Shown: positions 23,524 to 32,943, numbered from the stretch's first letter. The stretch: DNA of 64,000 nt from JBAZTO01 sp041661865 (GCA_041661865.1 JBAZTO010000002.1:62001-126000), one strand, 5' to 3'. Program-made: numbers and translations. The notes: generated by a model from the letters alone, not told the origin.

Positions 23524-24437
23524 GTATGCCGGACCCGAATCCTGATGCCCTTTTGTCCGTCGCAGGCGACCATGTCCCCGTTGGCCACGATCTTGTCCTT
23601 GACCATCAGGTCCACCGGCTCGCCCGCAGCCTTGTCCAGCACCAGCACATCGCCGGCTGTCAGGCCCATGATCTCCCGCATGGAGGCAACGGCTGAGCCT
23701 ATGCACACCGACCCGCCGACGTCCGCCAGGGTCGCCACGGCCAGCATGTCCTTGCGGACTTCCTCGGGCGTTCTCTTCTTGCCCTCGGAGGCGCCGACCA
23801 GATTGTTCAGCAATCGGCATGCCAGGACGAAAGAAACCGCCGGCGTGTCGCTCCTGGCGTCGCCGGCGAAGGAGAACCTACAGTATTCCTCGGCCCCGCT
23901 GCCCAGGGAGGGCAAGGCCGTGAGCAATTCCCTGGAGTGGCGCAGCATCTCGGCCTTGCCGGGCCGAAGCGCGATGGCGAATTCCTTCACCACTGTCGCC
24001 ACCACGTCCATCAGCAGGGAGGACTCCAGGTCCGACAGCGCGCGGTCGGCTGCGCCCGAGGCTCCCGGGCTGCCCAGCAAGCTCCCCACCCACCCCAAAG
24101 CGGTCTCGGCGCCGACTTCCATCATGCCGGCTGGCTGGCCGGCCTCGTCGGTCAGGGTGACATAGAAGGCCGGCGCGGCGGCGGAGAGCTTCTGGCTGTA
24201 GACCAGCGTGACCGGCAGGGGCTTGATCGTCATGGGCACCTGCAAGGCCTCCATCGCCGTGGTGAGGCGCTTGGCGGCCTGGGCAGCCAGGGCGCGGAGC
24301 TTGTCCATTTGCTCGGACTGGAAGATGTGGGGGGCGCCCCAGTCATAATCCTGCCCGCCTTCGGCGGCCGCGGCGGGGGAACCGGAGATCGATCGAAGCA
24401 GCAAGGCCGTCAGGTTCTCGTCGGGCGCTGGGGTCAT
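23520..24437 (-). CDS. fliM: Flagellar switch protein FliM
   Basis: This 305-residue C-ring protein has a middle CheC-like domain (about 50-210) and a C-terminal SpoA domain (about 225-300, VGGSVCIGSAVASMREIMGLTAGDVLVLDKAAGEPVDLMVKDKIVANGDMVACDGQKGIRI). The N-terminal CheY-binding motif LSQxEIDALL is not recognisable (NLTALLLRSISG). It overlaps fliL by ATGA. Its stop codon lies in the end of a family B element. The divergence may mean altered CheY docking. Confidence 0.9.
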   Translation of the reverse strand: MTPAPDENLTALLLRSISGSPAAAAEGGQDYDWGAPHIFQSEQMDKLRALAAQAAKRLTTAMEALQVPMTIKPLPVTLVYSQKLSAAAPAFYVTLTDEAGQPAGMMEVGAETALGWVGSLLGSPGASGAADRALSDLESSLLMDVVATVVKEFAIALRPGKAEMLRHSRELLTALPSLGSGAEEYCRFSFAGDARSDTPAVSFVLACRLLNNLVGASEGKKRTPEEVRKDMLAVATLADVGGSVCIGSAVASMREIMGLTAGDVLVLDKAAGEPVDLMVKDKIVANGDMVACDGQKGIRIRVRHT

Positions 24438-25066
24438 TGGACCGCGAATTCCTTAAAGAGAACCTTGGCCACCAGCGGCTTCCTGTCAGGCCAGAGCTGC
24501 TCGTTGAAAGAGTCCCTGATCTCGTTGCGGATGCGATTGAGGTTCCGCGGGCCGCGGACATCCTCGACGGTGCAGCCGGCCAGGTAAACCGTCAGCCAGC
24601 TCTTGAGGTCCGGCTTTCGCTTGTTGAGCACTTCGCTGGCCGCCTTGAAATCCTTGGCCTCCATGGCCAGGACAATCGTCGCCCGCACGTAGCGCCCCAG
24701 CCTCGGCTCGTCGAGATTGACCGTCACCGATTCCAGGTCGTAGTAGCCCAGCTCGCCTTCCTTGAGGACCGGGCCTGAGGCCTCCGCCTTGTCGCCGTGG
24801 CCGCCTTCCTTGGCGCTCTCCTTGGCATTTTCCTCGGCGGCCGGCTCGGGCGGCGTCTTTTCCGCCTCGGCGGCGGGCTTGTCGGCGGCCTGGGCCTGCG
24901 CGGGCACGTCCTTGCCCATCAGCGTGCCCATCACCCCGCCCACCACCGACGAAATAATGATGCTCCCCAGGGCGAGGCCCAGGGTGAACAGGAGCTTCTT
25001 GGGGCCTGCGCCTGTAGCCTTGGCCGCACTCGCGGCCGGCTTGTCGGTATCTACTTCATCCGCCAT
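24434..25066 (-). CDS. fliL: Flagellar basal body-associated protein FliL
   Basis: This 210-residue single-pass membrane protein surrounds the stator. It has a short cytosolic N-terminus, a transmembrane helix (about 25-47), an Ala/Glu/Lys-rich linker, and a periplasmic stomatin-like domain (about 105-208, YYDLESVTVNLDEPRLGRYVRATIVLAME). The start at 25066 (MADEVD) was chosen over a longer frame because it is next to the motB stop. It overlaps fliM by 4 bp. Confidence 0.93.
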   Translation of the reverse strand: MADEVDTDKPAASAAKATGAGPKKLLFTLGLALGSIIISSVVGGVMGTLMGKDVPAQAQAADKPAAEAEKTPPEPAAEENAKESAKEGGHGDKAEASGPVLKEGELGYYDLESVTVNLDEPRLGRYVRATIVLAMEAKDFKAASEVLNKRKPDLKSWLTVYLAGCTVEDVRGPRNLNRIRNEIRDSFNEQLWPDRKPLVAKVLFKEFAVQ

Positions 25067-25068
25067 TG

Positions 25069-25812
25069 TTATCTCACTTGCGTTACTGCAATCATAATGC
25101 ACGGCCTGGAGCCGCCCTGGCCCGCCGGCTGCGACCGCCGCGGCGAACCGCCGCCGCCTTGGGAACTGACCTGCCACTTCCCGGGCCTGGCCTGCTGCAA
25201 ATACTTACGCAACTGTTCGGCGACGCCACGAGCCCGCCTCGCCGCCGACATCCACTGCGCCGAGCGAGGAGTGCCTTCTTCCGCACTCATCGACACGCAG
25301 ATACGGTGGACCTGGGGATTCAGCTCCCCTGCCATGCCACCGGCCAGGTTTCGTAGAAACTCTTTGTCCGCCGCCGTCAATTCCTCGCCCCCGGACTCAA
25401 ACCGGATTGGCGTGGGCGTCATATTGACCAGTTTTTCCGATGCGTTCGACGTCCGTGTCTCCATGTCCTTGCGGATTTGCAGAAATAGTTGCCGAATCTT
25501 CTCGTCGTCGGCGTCAATAATCCGCGAAGGCTTGTTGGGTTCTTCATCGGCCTCTTCGGTGGGGTATTTTAGTTTGAGGTAATCTTCTTTATTGCCGGTT
25601 TGTTCCCCAAAGAGCAGGTCCGGGATGCCGAAACCGGAAATCGCGCGCTTGAACGAGTCGCGGCTGGCCCCCAGCAGCGTGGCGTCCTGGTCCTTGGCCA
25701 GCGTCTGGAGCATCACGAAAAAGGACATCAGCAGCGTGATCATGTCCGCGAAGGAAATGATCCACAGGGGCGCCTTCTCGCCAGCCTCCTCCTGTTGAGG
25801 TTTCCTGGCCAT
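25069..25812 (-). CDS. motB: Flagellar stator protein MotB, first paralog
   Basis: This 247-residue protein has an N-terminal transmembrane helix with the proton-path Asp (LWIISFADMITLLMSFFVML, D23). A plug/linker region follows, then a C-terminal OmpA-like region where only part of the peptidoglycan-binding signature is recognisable (WMSAARRARGVAEQL). It starts one base inside the stop of the second motB gene. Two adjacent motB genes share one motA, which suggests a mixed stator or specialised copies. Confidence 0.88.
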   Translation of the reverse strand: MARKPQQEEAGEKAPLWIISFADMITLLMSFFVMLQTLAKDQDATLLGASRDSFKRAISGFGIPDLLFGEQTGNKEDYLKLKYPTEEADEEPNKPSRIIDADDEKIRQLFLQIRKDMETRTSNASEKLVNMTPTPIRFESGGEELTAADKEFLRNLAGGMAGELNPQVHRICVSMSAEEGTPRSAQWMSAARRARGVAEQLRKYLQQARPGKWQVSSQGGGGSPRRSQPAGQGGSRPCIMIAVTQVR

Positions 25813-26489
25813 CAGGCGCCCTCCCCGGCAATGAGGGCGATTTCCATCATTTTCCTGCCGCCGGCGTCCTCGGCCGAATCGCTCGGGGCGACATTGAGGC
25901 TGAAGCGGCTCTGGGGCAGCTTGGGGTCCTGGGTCAGGAATTCCGTGACCGCCCAGGCTCGCTGTAGCGAACGGCCGACGGCCTGGCGGTTTTGTTCGAG
26001 GGCGCTTTCACCGACGATCACGCGGCAGGGCACCATCCTGGCGAAGGTGCCCAGGAGCTTGAGGCGGCTGCGCCCGGCGGGCGTGAGGTGGGTTCCCTCT
26101 CCGAAGAACAGGTCCTCGGAGGGAATGCGGATCAGCCGCCGGTTGTTGTAGGCCTCGGCCATCATGCTCACCCAGTTGGACTCGGGCGGGTGCTGGACGG
26201 GCTGGCCGTCGTGGTCGGTGGGCTTCTCGCTGCCGACGGCGGTCCAGTCCACGATGTTCTCGACGGGCGCGACCATGCTGTCACGCGGGCGCCGCCCGCC
26301 GAAAATGCCGCTTTGCGATACCGACTCCATCACACCTTCCAGCTTGCTCATCGACCCGTCGTCAAAGGAGGAAAAGGTCGTCAGCATCACGAAGAACGAA
26401 AGCAGCAGCGTGATCATGTCCGCGAAGGAGATGTACCACAGGCCAACTCCCTCGCCGCCGCTTTCTTCCTGTTGATGCTTGCCTGACAT
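25812..26489 (-). CDS. motB: Flagellar stator protein MotB, second paralog
   Basis: This 225-residue paralog has the same N-terminal helix (LWYISFADMITLLLSFFVML, D24) but a different periplasmic part. The OmpA-like motif is weak (NRQAVGRSLQRAWAVTEFL). It overlaps the following motB by one base and follows motA by 25 bp. It may form the partner of the other MotB in a heteromeric B-subunit pair; that is an inference. Confidence 0.87.
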   Translation of the reverse strand: MSGKHQQEESGGEGVGLWYISFADMITLLLSFFVMLTTFSSFDDGSMSKLEGVMESVSQSGIFGGRRPRDSMVAPVENIVDWTAVGSEKPTDHDGQPVQHPPESNWVSMMAEAYNNRRLIRIPSEDLFFGEGTHLTPAGRSRLKLLGTFARMVPCRVIVGESALEQNRQAVGRSLQRAWAVTEFLTQDPKLPQSRFSLNVAPSDSAEDAGGRKMMEIALIAGEGA

Positions 26490-26514
26490 TTGCCGCCAAT
26501 CGGTGTCAAAGGCC

Positions 26515-27288
26515 TCATATCTTGGGTTTCAAGTCCTCGCGATGCCGCACCGACACGAACGCCTGCATCCTTTCCCGCACGGCCGTGGGGCTCTCGCCAC
26601 GCACCATGCCGACGGTTCCTTCCAGGATCATCTCGCGAACCAGGGCCTCCTTCTTGGTCCGCATGCCCAGTTTGCCGGCCAGCGGGATAAAGAACAGGTT
26701 GGCCAGGAACGCTCCGTAGAACGTGCAGACCAGCGCCGCGGCCATGCCCTTGCCGATGGCCTTGGGGTCGTCCATCGAGCTGAACATCTGCACCAGGCCG
26801 ATCAGCGTGCCCACCATGCCGAAGGCCGGGCAGCCGGCGCCCATGAATTCCAGGATCTTCTTGCCGTCGAAGTGACGCTCCTGGAGATACTGGATCTCCA
26901 TCGACAACTGGTCCTTGATGGCGTGCTCGTTCTGCCCGTCGATGACCATCCGCAGCGCCTGCACCAGGAACGTGTCGCCCGCGCCGGGCAACTGCTGCTC
27001 CAGGGCCAGCGCCCCGTCGCGGCGGTTGATGGCGGTGTAGTTGACCATCTTCTGGATCAGGCTTTGTTCAGCCGGCAGGCGGTAGAACAGGGTCTTCTTG
27101 ATGACCGGGAGCAACTTCAGCACCTGGTTGAGCGGAAAATGCACGCAGGTGGCCGCCACGGTTCCGCCCCCGACGACCACGATGGCCGGAATGTTGAAAA
27201 ACAGGCCGAACTCGCCACCGTCGGCCATCACCGCCGTGTACATGCATCCAAGCCCGATCACCAGCCCGAGGACTGTCGTAATGTCCAT
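26515..27288 (-). CDS. motA: Flagellar stator protein MotA (PomA-like)
   Basis: This 257-residue protein has four transmembrane segments: two near the N-terminus and two near residues 150-205 (GTLIGLVQMFSSMDDPKAIGKGMAAALVCTFYGAFLANLFFIPL). It is shorter than E. coli MotA and resembles the MotA/PomA type of many environmental bacteria. It forms the torque-generating stator with MotB. The ion (proton or sodium) cannot be decided from sequence alone. Confidence 0.94.
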   Translation of the reverse strand: MDITTVLGLVIGLGCMYTAVMADGGEFGLFFNIPAIVVVGGGTVAATCVHFPLNQVLKLLPVIKKTLFYRLPAEQSLIQKMVNYTAINRRDGALALEQQLPGAGDTFLVQALRMVIDGQNEHAIKDQLSMEIQYLQERHFDGKKILEFMGAGCPAFGMVGTLIGLVQMFSSMDDPKAIGKGMAAALVCTFYGAFLANLFFIPLAGKLGMRTKKEALVREMILEGTVGMVRGESPTAVRERMQAFVSVRHREDLKPKI

Positions 27289-27292
27289 TGCT

Positions 27293-27952
27293 CTACTCTT
27301 CTTCCTTGATCTTCTTCATCCGGTCGCACAGCCGCACAACCAGCGTCTTGTCGCTCATCTCGGACAGCAGCTTGGCGGCCGAGCGGTCGGACATGAAGTG
27401 CAGAATCCGCGCCGCGTCGTCCTCCTGCTGACCGTTGATCATGCCTTCGATGATCTTGCTGCTGCTGGCGGGGTCCATTTTGTCGTAAATGGTGGCCGTC
27501 CGCTTGAGCTGGGTCTTCTCTTGCTGCCTGATGGCCAGGCGGCTGCGCTCCAGTTCGGCCTGGGCGTCCTTCAAGGCCGCCAGCGGCGTCACCAGTTGCA
27601 TCCGCAACGTCTCAAGCTCCTCCGCCTGCTTCTTGAGAGTGTCCTCGGCCATCTTCATGTGCCGTTCGCGCTGCTCGAGTTCCACCTCGCGCTTCTTGCA
27701 GGCGTCAAGCTTACCGCGAAGTTCGAGGGACAGGTCGTCCAGTTGCTTCTCTTTGCCGGAGGCCGCCACCGGCGGCGCGAGGGTGAGGGCATTGGCCTCG
27801 GCCGAGGCCGCATCAGTGGCCGGCTGGCTGGCCGCGGCGACGGGCGGGGCCGGGTGGGCCTTGACGGCCTTCCGCTTGAATATCATCATTGACAGCGTGA
27901 AACTCCCCGCCGCCAACACCACGATAATGACCAGCAAGCCGATCTTCTTCAT
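27293..27952 (-). CDS. MotE-like periplasmic coiled-coil protein (MgtE-N-like domain)
   Basis: This 219-residue protein has an N-terminal membrane anchor (KKIGLLVIIVVLAAGSFTLSMMIF) and a Pro/Ala linker. A coiled coil of about 75 residues follows, then a C-terminal MgtE-N/FliG-like helical domain (ATIYDKMDPASSSKIIEGMINGQQEDDAARILHFMSDRSAAKLLSEM). That design matches MotE, a chaperone or brace for MotC and stators in alphaproteobacteria and others. The start at 27952 overlaps fliJ by ATGA. Confidence 0.75.
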   Translation of the reverse strand: MKKIGLLVIIVVLAAGSFTLSMMIFKRKAVKAHPAPPVAAASQPATDAASAEANALTLAPPVAASGKEKQLDDLSLELRGKLDACKKREVELEQRERHMKMAEDTLKKQAEELETLRMQLVTPLAALKDAQAELERSRLAIRQQEKTQLKRTATIYDKMDPASSSKIIEGMINGQQEDDAARILHFMSDRSAAKLLSEMSDKTLVVRLCDRMKKIKEEE

Positions 27953-28482
27953 GAGACCACCTCGCGAGTACCCAATCCACAACCGGCCGGCGATGGAAGC
28001 CGCGCCTCCACGGCGCCACTCGGCCCCTTGGAGCCCGCCGGCACACCCTTTCGCTGGTGCATGCCCTGGGCCACCTCGTCCAGATGCTTCTGCTCGACCG
28101 CGTTCAGTTCTTTCTGATACTGCAACAATCGCTTTTCCCGAAGTTGCTCCAATGTCTTGCGCGACATCCGTTCCTTGAGCAACTGGGCCATCTTCTCAGC
28201 CCTGGCCGCTTCAAGGGCTTGCCCATGCGCCCGGAGGGTGTCAATCACCGCCTGCTCCACCGGCAACTGCCGAAGGAAAATCTGCTGACGCGGCAGGCGG
28301 TCCTGAAGTTCCTGTCCGTCCAGATCCCTGGCCAGCTTCTCCAACGCAGCCAGGCGGCGATCGATCTCGCCGCCCACGAAGGCCAGCTCCTGCTGCAACC
28401 TGGCCAGCTCGCCCCGCAAGGCCTGCTCCTTCTGGATCTTCACGTCCAGCAGCCGCTGCAATGGCCAGGCGAACCGTTTCAT
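27949..28482 (-). CDS. fliJ: Flagellar export chaperone-like stalk protein FliJ
   Basis: This 177-residue coiled-coil protein is the stalk of the FliI ATPase and part of the export machinery. The N-terminal MKRFAWPLQRLLDVKIQKEQALRGELARLQQ is typical of the family. It overlaps fliI and the MotE-like gene by 4 bp each, so translation of the block is coupled. The last 40 residues are basic and less conserved. Confidence 0.88.
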   Translation of the reverse strand: MKRFAWPLQRLLDVKIQKEQALRGELARLQQELAFVGGEIDRRLAALEKLARDLDGQELQDRLPRQQIFLRQLPVEQAVIDTLRAHGQALEAARAEKMAQLLKERMSRKTLEQLREKRLLQYQKELNAVEQKHLDEVAQGMHQRKGVPAGSKGPSGAVEARLPSPAGCGLGTREVVS

Positions 28483-29828
28483 TTAGCGCCTCCGCGTTGT
28501 GGCGCCGGTGAAGGCGCGTCCCACGGCTGGGTAATCTCGCAGAGACGCTGGAGCGTTTGCGAAAACTTCGAGGCCGTGCCGGTGGGCTGGATCAGGAAGT
28601 CGCGGACGCGGTCGATCAAGGCGATGGCCTTGTCGATTCGCGGATTGCTCCCGGCGGCGAAGGCGCCGATGTTGATGAGGTCCTCGGCGTTCTGGTAGGT
28701 CGAATAGATCGCGCGGAGGGCCTGGGCCGCGGCGCGATGCTCGGGACTGACGATCGAGTTCATCAATCGGCTGACGCTCTGGAGGATATCGACGGCTGGG
28801 TAGTGGCCCATTTCCGCCAGCTTGCGCGACAGAACCACGTGGCCGTCGAGCAGGCTCCGCATGCTGTCGGCGACCGGGTCGTTCATGTCGTCGCCCTCGA
28901 CCAGGATGGTGAAGATCCCGGTGATCGAGCCGAACTCCGCACAACCCAGCCGCTCGGTCAGCCGCGGCAGCATGGAAAAAACGCTGGGGCAGTAACCCTT
29001 GGTGGCCGGCGGCTCGCCGCTGGCCAGGCCGATCTCGCGCTGGGCCTGGGCGAAGCGCGTCACCGAGTCCATCATGAACATGACGTTCTTGCCGCGGTCG
29101 CGGAAGTACTCGGCGATGGTGATGGCCTCAAAGGCGACGCGGACGCGCTGGATCGGCGAGGTGTCCGCCGTCGCGACGGCCACCACGCTGCGGCGGAGGC
29201 CCTCGCTGCCCAGGGAGTCTTCGAGGAAGTGTCGCACCTCGCGGCCGCGCTCGCCGACCAGGCACAACACGTTGACGTCGGCCTCGCTGACGTGGGCGAT
29301 TTCGCCCAGCAGCGTACTCTTGCCCACGCCGCTGCCGGCGAAGATGCCGACGCGCTGGCCCTTGCCGACGGTCAGGATGCCGTCGATGACGCGGAGGCCG
29401 AAGGCCAGCGGCTCGGTGATCTTCCTGCGTTTGAGTGCCGGCGGCGGGCAGTTGTTGAGCGAGCGCCGCTCGCCGCGCGTGAGGGGCCCCAGGCCGTCGA
29501 TGGGCCTGCCCAGGCCGTCGATGACCCGGCCCAGCAGATCGTCGCTCAGCGTCAGGTAGTGCGGGCAGGCCCGCACGAAGACCGGATCGTTGGGGGCGAT
29601 GCCTTCGATGCTTTCCAGCGGCAGCAGGATGCGGTTGTCGCCGTGGAAGCCCACGACCTCGGCCGGCACGCGCCGCCCGTCGGCCAGGCGGACTTCGCAA
29701 ATCTGCCCCAGGCCCACCGGCGGGCCCTTGGACTCGATGGTCTGGCCCGTGACGCGCAGCACCGTCCCGCGCGCCGGAGGGGCGATGCGGGCGAGCTTCA
29801 GGTCGTACTTGGTCAGGTCCAGCGGCAT
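28479..29828 (-). CDS. fliI: Flagellum-specific ATPase FliI
   Basis: This 449-residue F1-beta-like ATPase energises flagellar protein export. Walker A is GSGVGKST (about 160-168). The Walker B region reads GKNVMFMMDSVTRFAQAQREIGLASGEPPATKGYCPSVFSMLPRL, the family's longest conserved run. It starts directly at the fliH stop and overlaps fliJ by 4 bp. Confidence 0.97.
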   Translation of the reverse strand: MPLDLTKYDLKLARIAPPARGTVLRVTGQTIESKGPPVGLGQICEVRLADGRRVPAEVVGFHGDNRILLPLESIEGIAPNDPVFVRACPHYLTLSDDLLGRVIDGLGRPIDGLGPLTRGERRSLNNCPPPALKRRKITEPLAFGLRVIDGILTVGKGQRVGIFAGSGVGKSTLLGEIAHVSEADVNVLCLVGERGREVRHFLEDSLGSEGLRRSVVAVATADTSPIQRVRVAFEAITIAEYFRDRGKNVMFMMDSVTRFAQAQREIGLASGEPPATKGYCPSVFSMLPRLTERLGCAEFGSITGIFTILVEGDDMNDPVADSMRSLLDGHVVLSRKLAEMGHYPAVDILQSVSRLMNSIVSPEHRAAAQALRAIYSTYQNAEDLINIGAFAAGSNPRIDKAIALIDRVRDFLIQPTGTASKFSQTLQRLCEITQPWDAPSPAPQRGGAK

Positions 29829-30419
29829 TTATTCGGGACTCTTGAGGGCATCGACGACGTATTCGAGCCGGTCGTCCAGCGACGCATGGTGCGTCGAGCC
29901 GGCCGACTCCACCACGCAGTGGCCCGGCAGCACCGTGCTGTCGGCCACGAAACAAGTCTTGCCTGCCTCGCTGTTTTCGCTTCCGGTCGCGCCGGCCATG
30001 CGGCAGCGGGAAAGGTCCTGCGGGTTCAGACGCACGACGACAGACTGCCGCAACGGCAGGCAGGCGATCGCCTCCCGCACCATCGGGTCGATCTCATACC
30101 GACCGGCGTCCACTTCCTGCTGGAGCACCTTGCCGGCGATCCCGACGGCCAAGTCGAGCAACTGCTCCTCGGCTTCCTGGAGAATCTGCTTGTTGAGCGC
30201 CGAAACCTGTTCGACGGCCTGCTGAAGGGCCGAGAGGGCTTGGCGCAGCGCCTGCCGCTCGGTCGCCACGGCCTTGTCGGCGCTGACGGGCGCGGCGGAG
30301 GCCTGGCCCGGCGCCTGGGACGCCGTGGCGCGCGGCCCCTGCGGCGCAGCCCCGGCCGACGAGGCGGCCTTGACCGCCAGCAGCGGGCCGGGAAGTCCTA
30401 CTGAAAACTCATGCGCCAT
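29829..30419 (-). CDS. fliH: Flagellar assembly protein FliH
   Basis: This 196-residue regulator of FliI links the ATPase to the C ring. The N-terminal 55 residues are low-complexity; a helical central region (RQALRQALSALQQAVEQVSALNKQILQEAEEQLLDLAVGIAGKVLQQEV) and the C-terminal domain match FliH/YscL. GAGGAAG seven bases ahead supports the start at 30419, which overlaps the end of fliG. Confidence 0.85.
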   Translation of the reverse strand: MAHEFSVGLPGPLLAVKAASSAGAAPQGPRATASQAPGQASAAPVSADKAVATERQALRQALSALQQAVEQVSALNKQILQEAEEQLLDLAVGIAGKVLQQEVDAGRYEIDPMVREAIACLPLRQSVVVRLNPQDLSRCRMAGATGSENSEAGKTCFVADSTVLPGHCVVESAGSTHHASLDDRLEYVVDALKSPE

Positions 30420-31425
30420 TGGCCGCTTCCTCTTCAAAGACCAGCTCGCCCTTGGCGTTGATCGCTCGAAGGGCGTCGAGAATCACCTCACGCGACGCGG
30501 TGATGTCATCGGCCTTGGGCTTGGACAGCAGCGAGGTCTCCTCGTCCACCAGGGCCACGGCCCGCTCCGACATGTTGCCGCGGATCTTCCTGGCGATGAC
30601 CGGATCGACCTTCATCATCGCCAGGGCCAGCTTGCGGGCGTCCACGGTCCGCAGGATCTCCTGGAGCGTGCGGTCGGGAATGAGCGTCATGTCCTCCCAG
30701 GTCACCATCAGCCGCAGCACCGCGTCGGCCGAATCCTTGTCGTGCTCCGTGATGGACTTGACCATCTGGTCTCGCAGCGATTTTTCCAGGCCGCGAAGCA
30801 CCAGGGCCACCTTACGCAGCTTTTCTTGTTTGCGGTCGGTGCCGACGCTGACGACCGCGCCGGGCTTCTGGGAGAACTGCTCCAGGCGGGCGCGGATGAC
30901 GGCGGCCACCTTGGCGCGGGCATCCAGGGAAACTTCCTGCGACGCGGCCATGCCGCGAACGGCGGCGTCGTGAACCTGCTTGTCCAGCAGCGGCAGGATG
31001 GTCGCGCCCATCTTGGCCGGCAGTTCCGAAAGCACCAGGGCCACCACGCCGGCCGACTCGCCCGACAAGGCCTGGGCCAGCAGGCGAACATCGACCTTGC
31101 GGATGGGCATGAACGGGTCGCGCTCGTCGACGAGCTTCTGCACCTGACGCATCGTGTCGTCCAGCTTGGCCTTGCCCACGACGTTCTCCAGCAGGCCGCG
31201 GACGAAGTCCTTCTTGCCCCCGGACCTGCCGCCAAGCTGCGTGACGAACTCGCGCAGCGGGTCGTCCTCCCCGGCGGCCTCGGCGTTGCCGCTCTTGAGG
31301 TAGGCCAGCTCGGCGGCGATCTGCATGACGGCCTCGGGCGGGGCAGACTTGAGCAGTTCCGCCGCCGCTGCCGGAGGCAGGGCCATCAGCAACATCGCAG
31401 CCTTGCGTGTGCTCGCTCGCGACAT
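30409..31425 (-). CDS. fliG: Flagellar motor switch protein FliG
   Basis: This 338-residue C-ring protein transmits torque. N-terminal, middle and C-terminal ARM domains are all present. The C-terminal torque helix reads DPVIARKIRGNMSERAVALVDEE. The stop of fliF and the start of fliG abut (TAA ATG). FliG binds the FliF tail encoded directly upstream. Confidence 0.96.
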   Translation of the reverse strand: MSRASTRKAAMLLMALPPAAAAELLKSAPPEAVMQIAAELAYLKSGNAEAAGEDDPLREFVTQLGGRSGGKKDFVRGLLENVVGKAKLDDTMRQVQKLVDERDPFMPIRKVDVRLLAQALSGESAGVVALVLSELPAKMGATILPLLDKQVHDAAVRGMAASQEVSLDARAKVAAVIRARLEQFSQKPGAVVSVGTDRKQEKLRKVALVLRGLEKSLRDQMVKSITEHDKDSADAVLRLMVTWEDMTLIPDRTLQEILRTVDARKLALAMMKVDPVIARKIRGNMSERAVALVDEETSLLSKPKADDITASREVILDALRAINAKGELVFEEEAANGA

Positions 31426-32943
31426 TTACACCTCGTTCCGATCCGACTCAACCCAACTGAGGAACAGACGTTTGACTTCTTCGGGGTTTTCCTGGAGCGT
31501 CCGCATGATCCGCGTCCGCAACTGCTGGGGATTGGTCTCCCCTTCGGCCGTCAGCACGCCCGCCATGGCGGCGCCTTGGCCTTCCAGGGCCGCGGGGGCC
31601 AGGGCGCCTGCGGCGCCTTTCTTGCGGGAGCCGCCCATGATCTTCAGGGCCAGCAGCGCGCCGATGGCCACCAGGCCCAGCGAGGCCTTGCCGGCGATTT
31701 CGAGGTAGAACTCCCGCTTGGAGCGGGCTTCTTCCTGGACGGCCAGGTCCTTGGGCACGGTCGGCTTGTAGAAGGACGTGTTGACGACCTTCACGTTTTC
31801 CTTGGTGGCCAGCGGGCCGATCGCACTGCGAATGATGGCCTCGACATCGGCGACCGTCAGCGTCGGCGGGGGCGGCGTGGTCGCGTTGGGGTCCGCTTCA
31901 GGCGGGGAAAGGTCCACGAAGGCCGCCACGGTCAGCGACTTGACCGTGCCGGGCAGCTCGGACTTCTGCTCCATGACGCGGCTGACGAGGTATTCGGTGG
32001 TGTTGACTTCTTCCTTGTTGCCGGCCCCGGTCCTGGCGTTGGGATCGCTGGGCGGGGTGGTGGCCGAGGACTTGGTCTCTTCCTTGGAGGCCACCTTCTT
32101 GGCCGGGTCGTAGGTCTCGGTCGTCGAGGTCAGGCTGACGGTCTCGATGGTCGCATCCACGCGGACGCTGGCCCTTCCCGGCCCCAGGGCCGAGATGAGC
32201 ATGTCCTGCGCCTTGCGGGCGAGATAGTCCTCGACCTGGCTCTTGTAGTCCAGGAACGTGCCGGCCTTCTTGGCCAACTCGTTGCCGCCTTCGCCGTGGA
32301 GCAGCGCCCCCTGGCTGTCGACGACGACGACCTTCTCGGGCGAGAGGCCCTCAATGCTGCCGGAGATCAGGTGGACGATGGCCGCGACATTGCCGCTGGT
32401 GAGCTTGCCGCCGGATCGAAGGGCCAGCACCACCGTGGCCGAGGCCTCCTTGTCCTTGCCGGCGAAGATGTTGCCCTCGGGCTTGACCACATGCACCCGC
32501 GCGGTGTTGACGCCTTCGAGCATGCAGATGGTCTTGGCCAGTTCGCCCTCGACGGCCCGGACGTAGTTGATCCGCTGGGTGAACGGGCTGGCGCCCAGCT
32601 TTTCTTCGTCCAGGATGCGATAGCCGCCCTGGTCGCCTTTGGGCATGCCCTGCCCGGCCATCAGCAGGCGGAGGGAATAGACCTTCTCCGAAGGCACGAG
32701 GATCGTCGTGCCCCCGTTCCTCAGCTCGTAAGGCGTGTCGCCGTCGCGGATCTTGTCGACGATCTTGCCGGCTTCCTCGGGCGCCAGGCCGGTGTAGAGC
32801 ATCGTCATGTCCGGCTTGCGGGCCCAGAGAACCAGCACCACGGCCACCGCGCCGCAGGCCATCAGGATCGCCAGCAGCAGGGCCCGCTGCACCAGGCTGG
32901 TGCGGCTCCAGACATCGCGGAAGTTGTTGAGTGTGTCGGCCAC
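31426..32943 (-). CDS. fliF: Flagellar MS-ring protein FliF
   Basis: This 505-residue protein forms the MS ring and seeds basal body assembly. Transmembrane helices lie at about 18-42 and 415-435. The ring-building motifs are visible between them (LYTGLAPEEAGKIVDKIRDGDTPYELRNGGTTILVPSEKVYSLRLLMAGQGMPKG). The C-terminal FliG-binding tail is acidic (EEVKRLFLSWVESDRNEV). Translation starts at GTG (32941-32943). It lies between fliE and fliG. Confidence 0.97.
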   Translation of the reverse strand: MADTLNNFRDVWSRTSLVQRALLLAILMACGAVAVVLVLWARKPDMTMLYTGLAPEEAGKIVDKIRDGDTPYELRNGGTTILVPSEKVYSLRLLMAGQGMPKGDQGGYRILDEEKLGASPFTQRINYVRAVEGELAKTICMLEGVNTARVHVVKPEGNIFAGKDKEASATVVLALRSGGKLTSGNVAAIVHLISGSIEGLSPEKVVVVDSQGALLHGEGGNELAKKAGTFLDYKSQVEDYLARKAQDMLISALGPGRASVRVDATIETVSLTSTTETYDPAKKVASKEETKSSATTPPSDPNARTGAGNKEEVNTTEYLVSRVMEQKSELPGTVKSLTVAAFVDLSPPEADPNATTPPPPTLTVADVEAIIRSAIGPLATKENVKVVNTSFYKPTVPKDLAVQEEARSKREFYLEIAGKASLGLVAIGALLALKIMGGSRKKGAAGALAPAALEGQGAAMAGVLTAEGETNPQQLRTRIMRTLQENPEEVKRLFLSWVESDRNEV

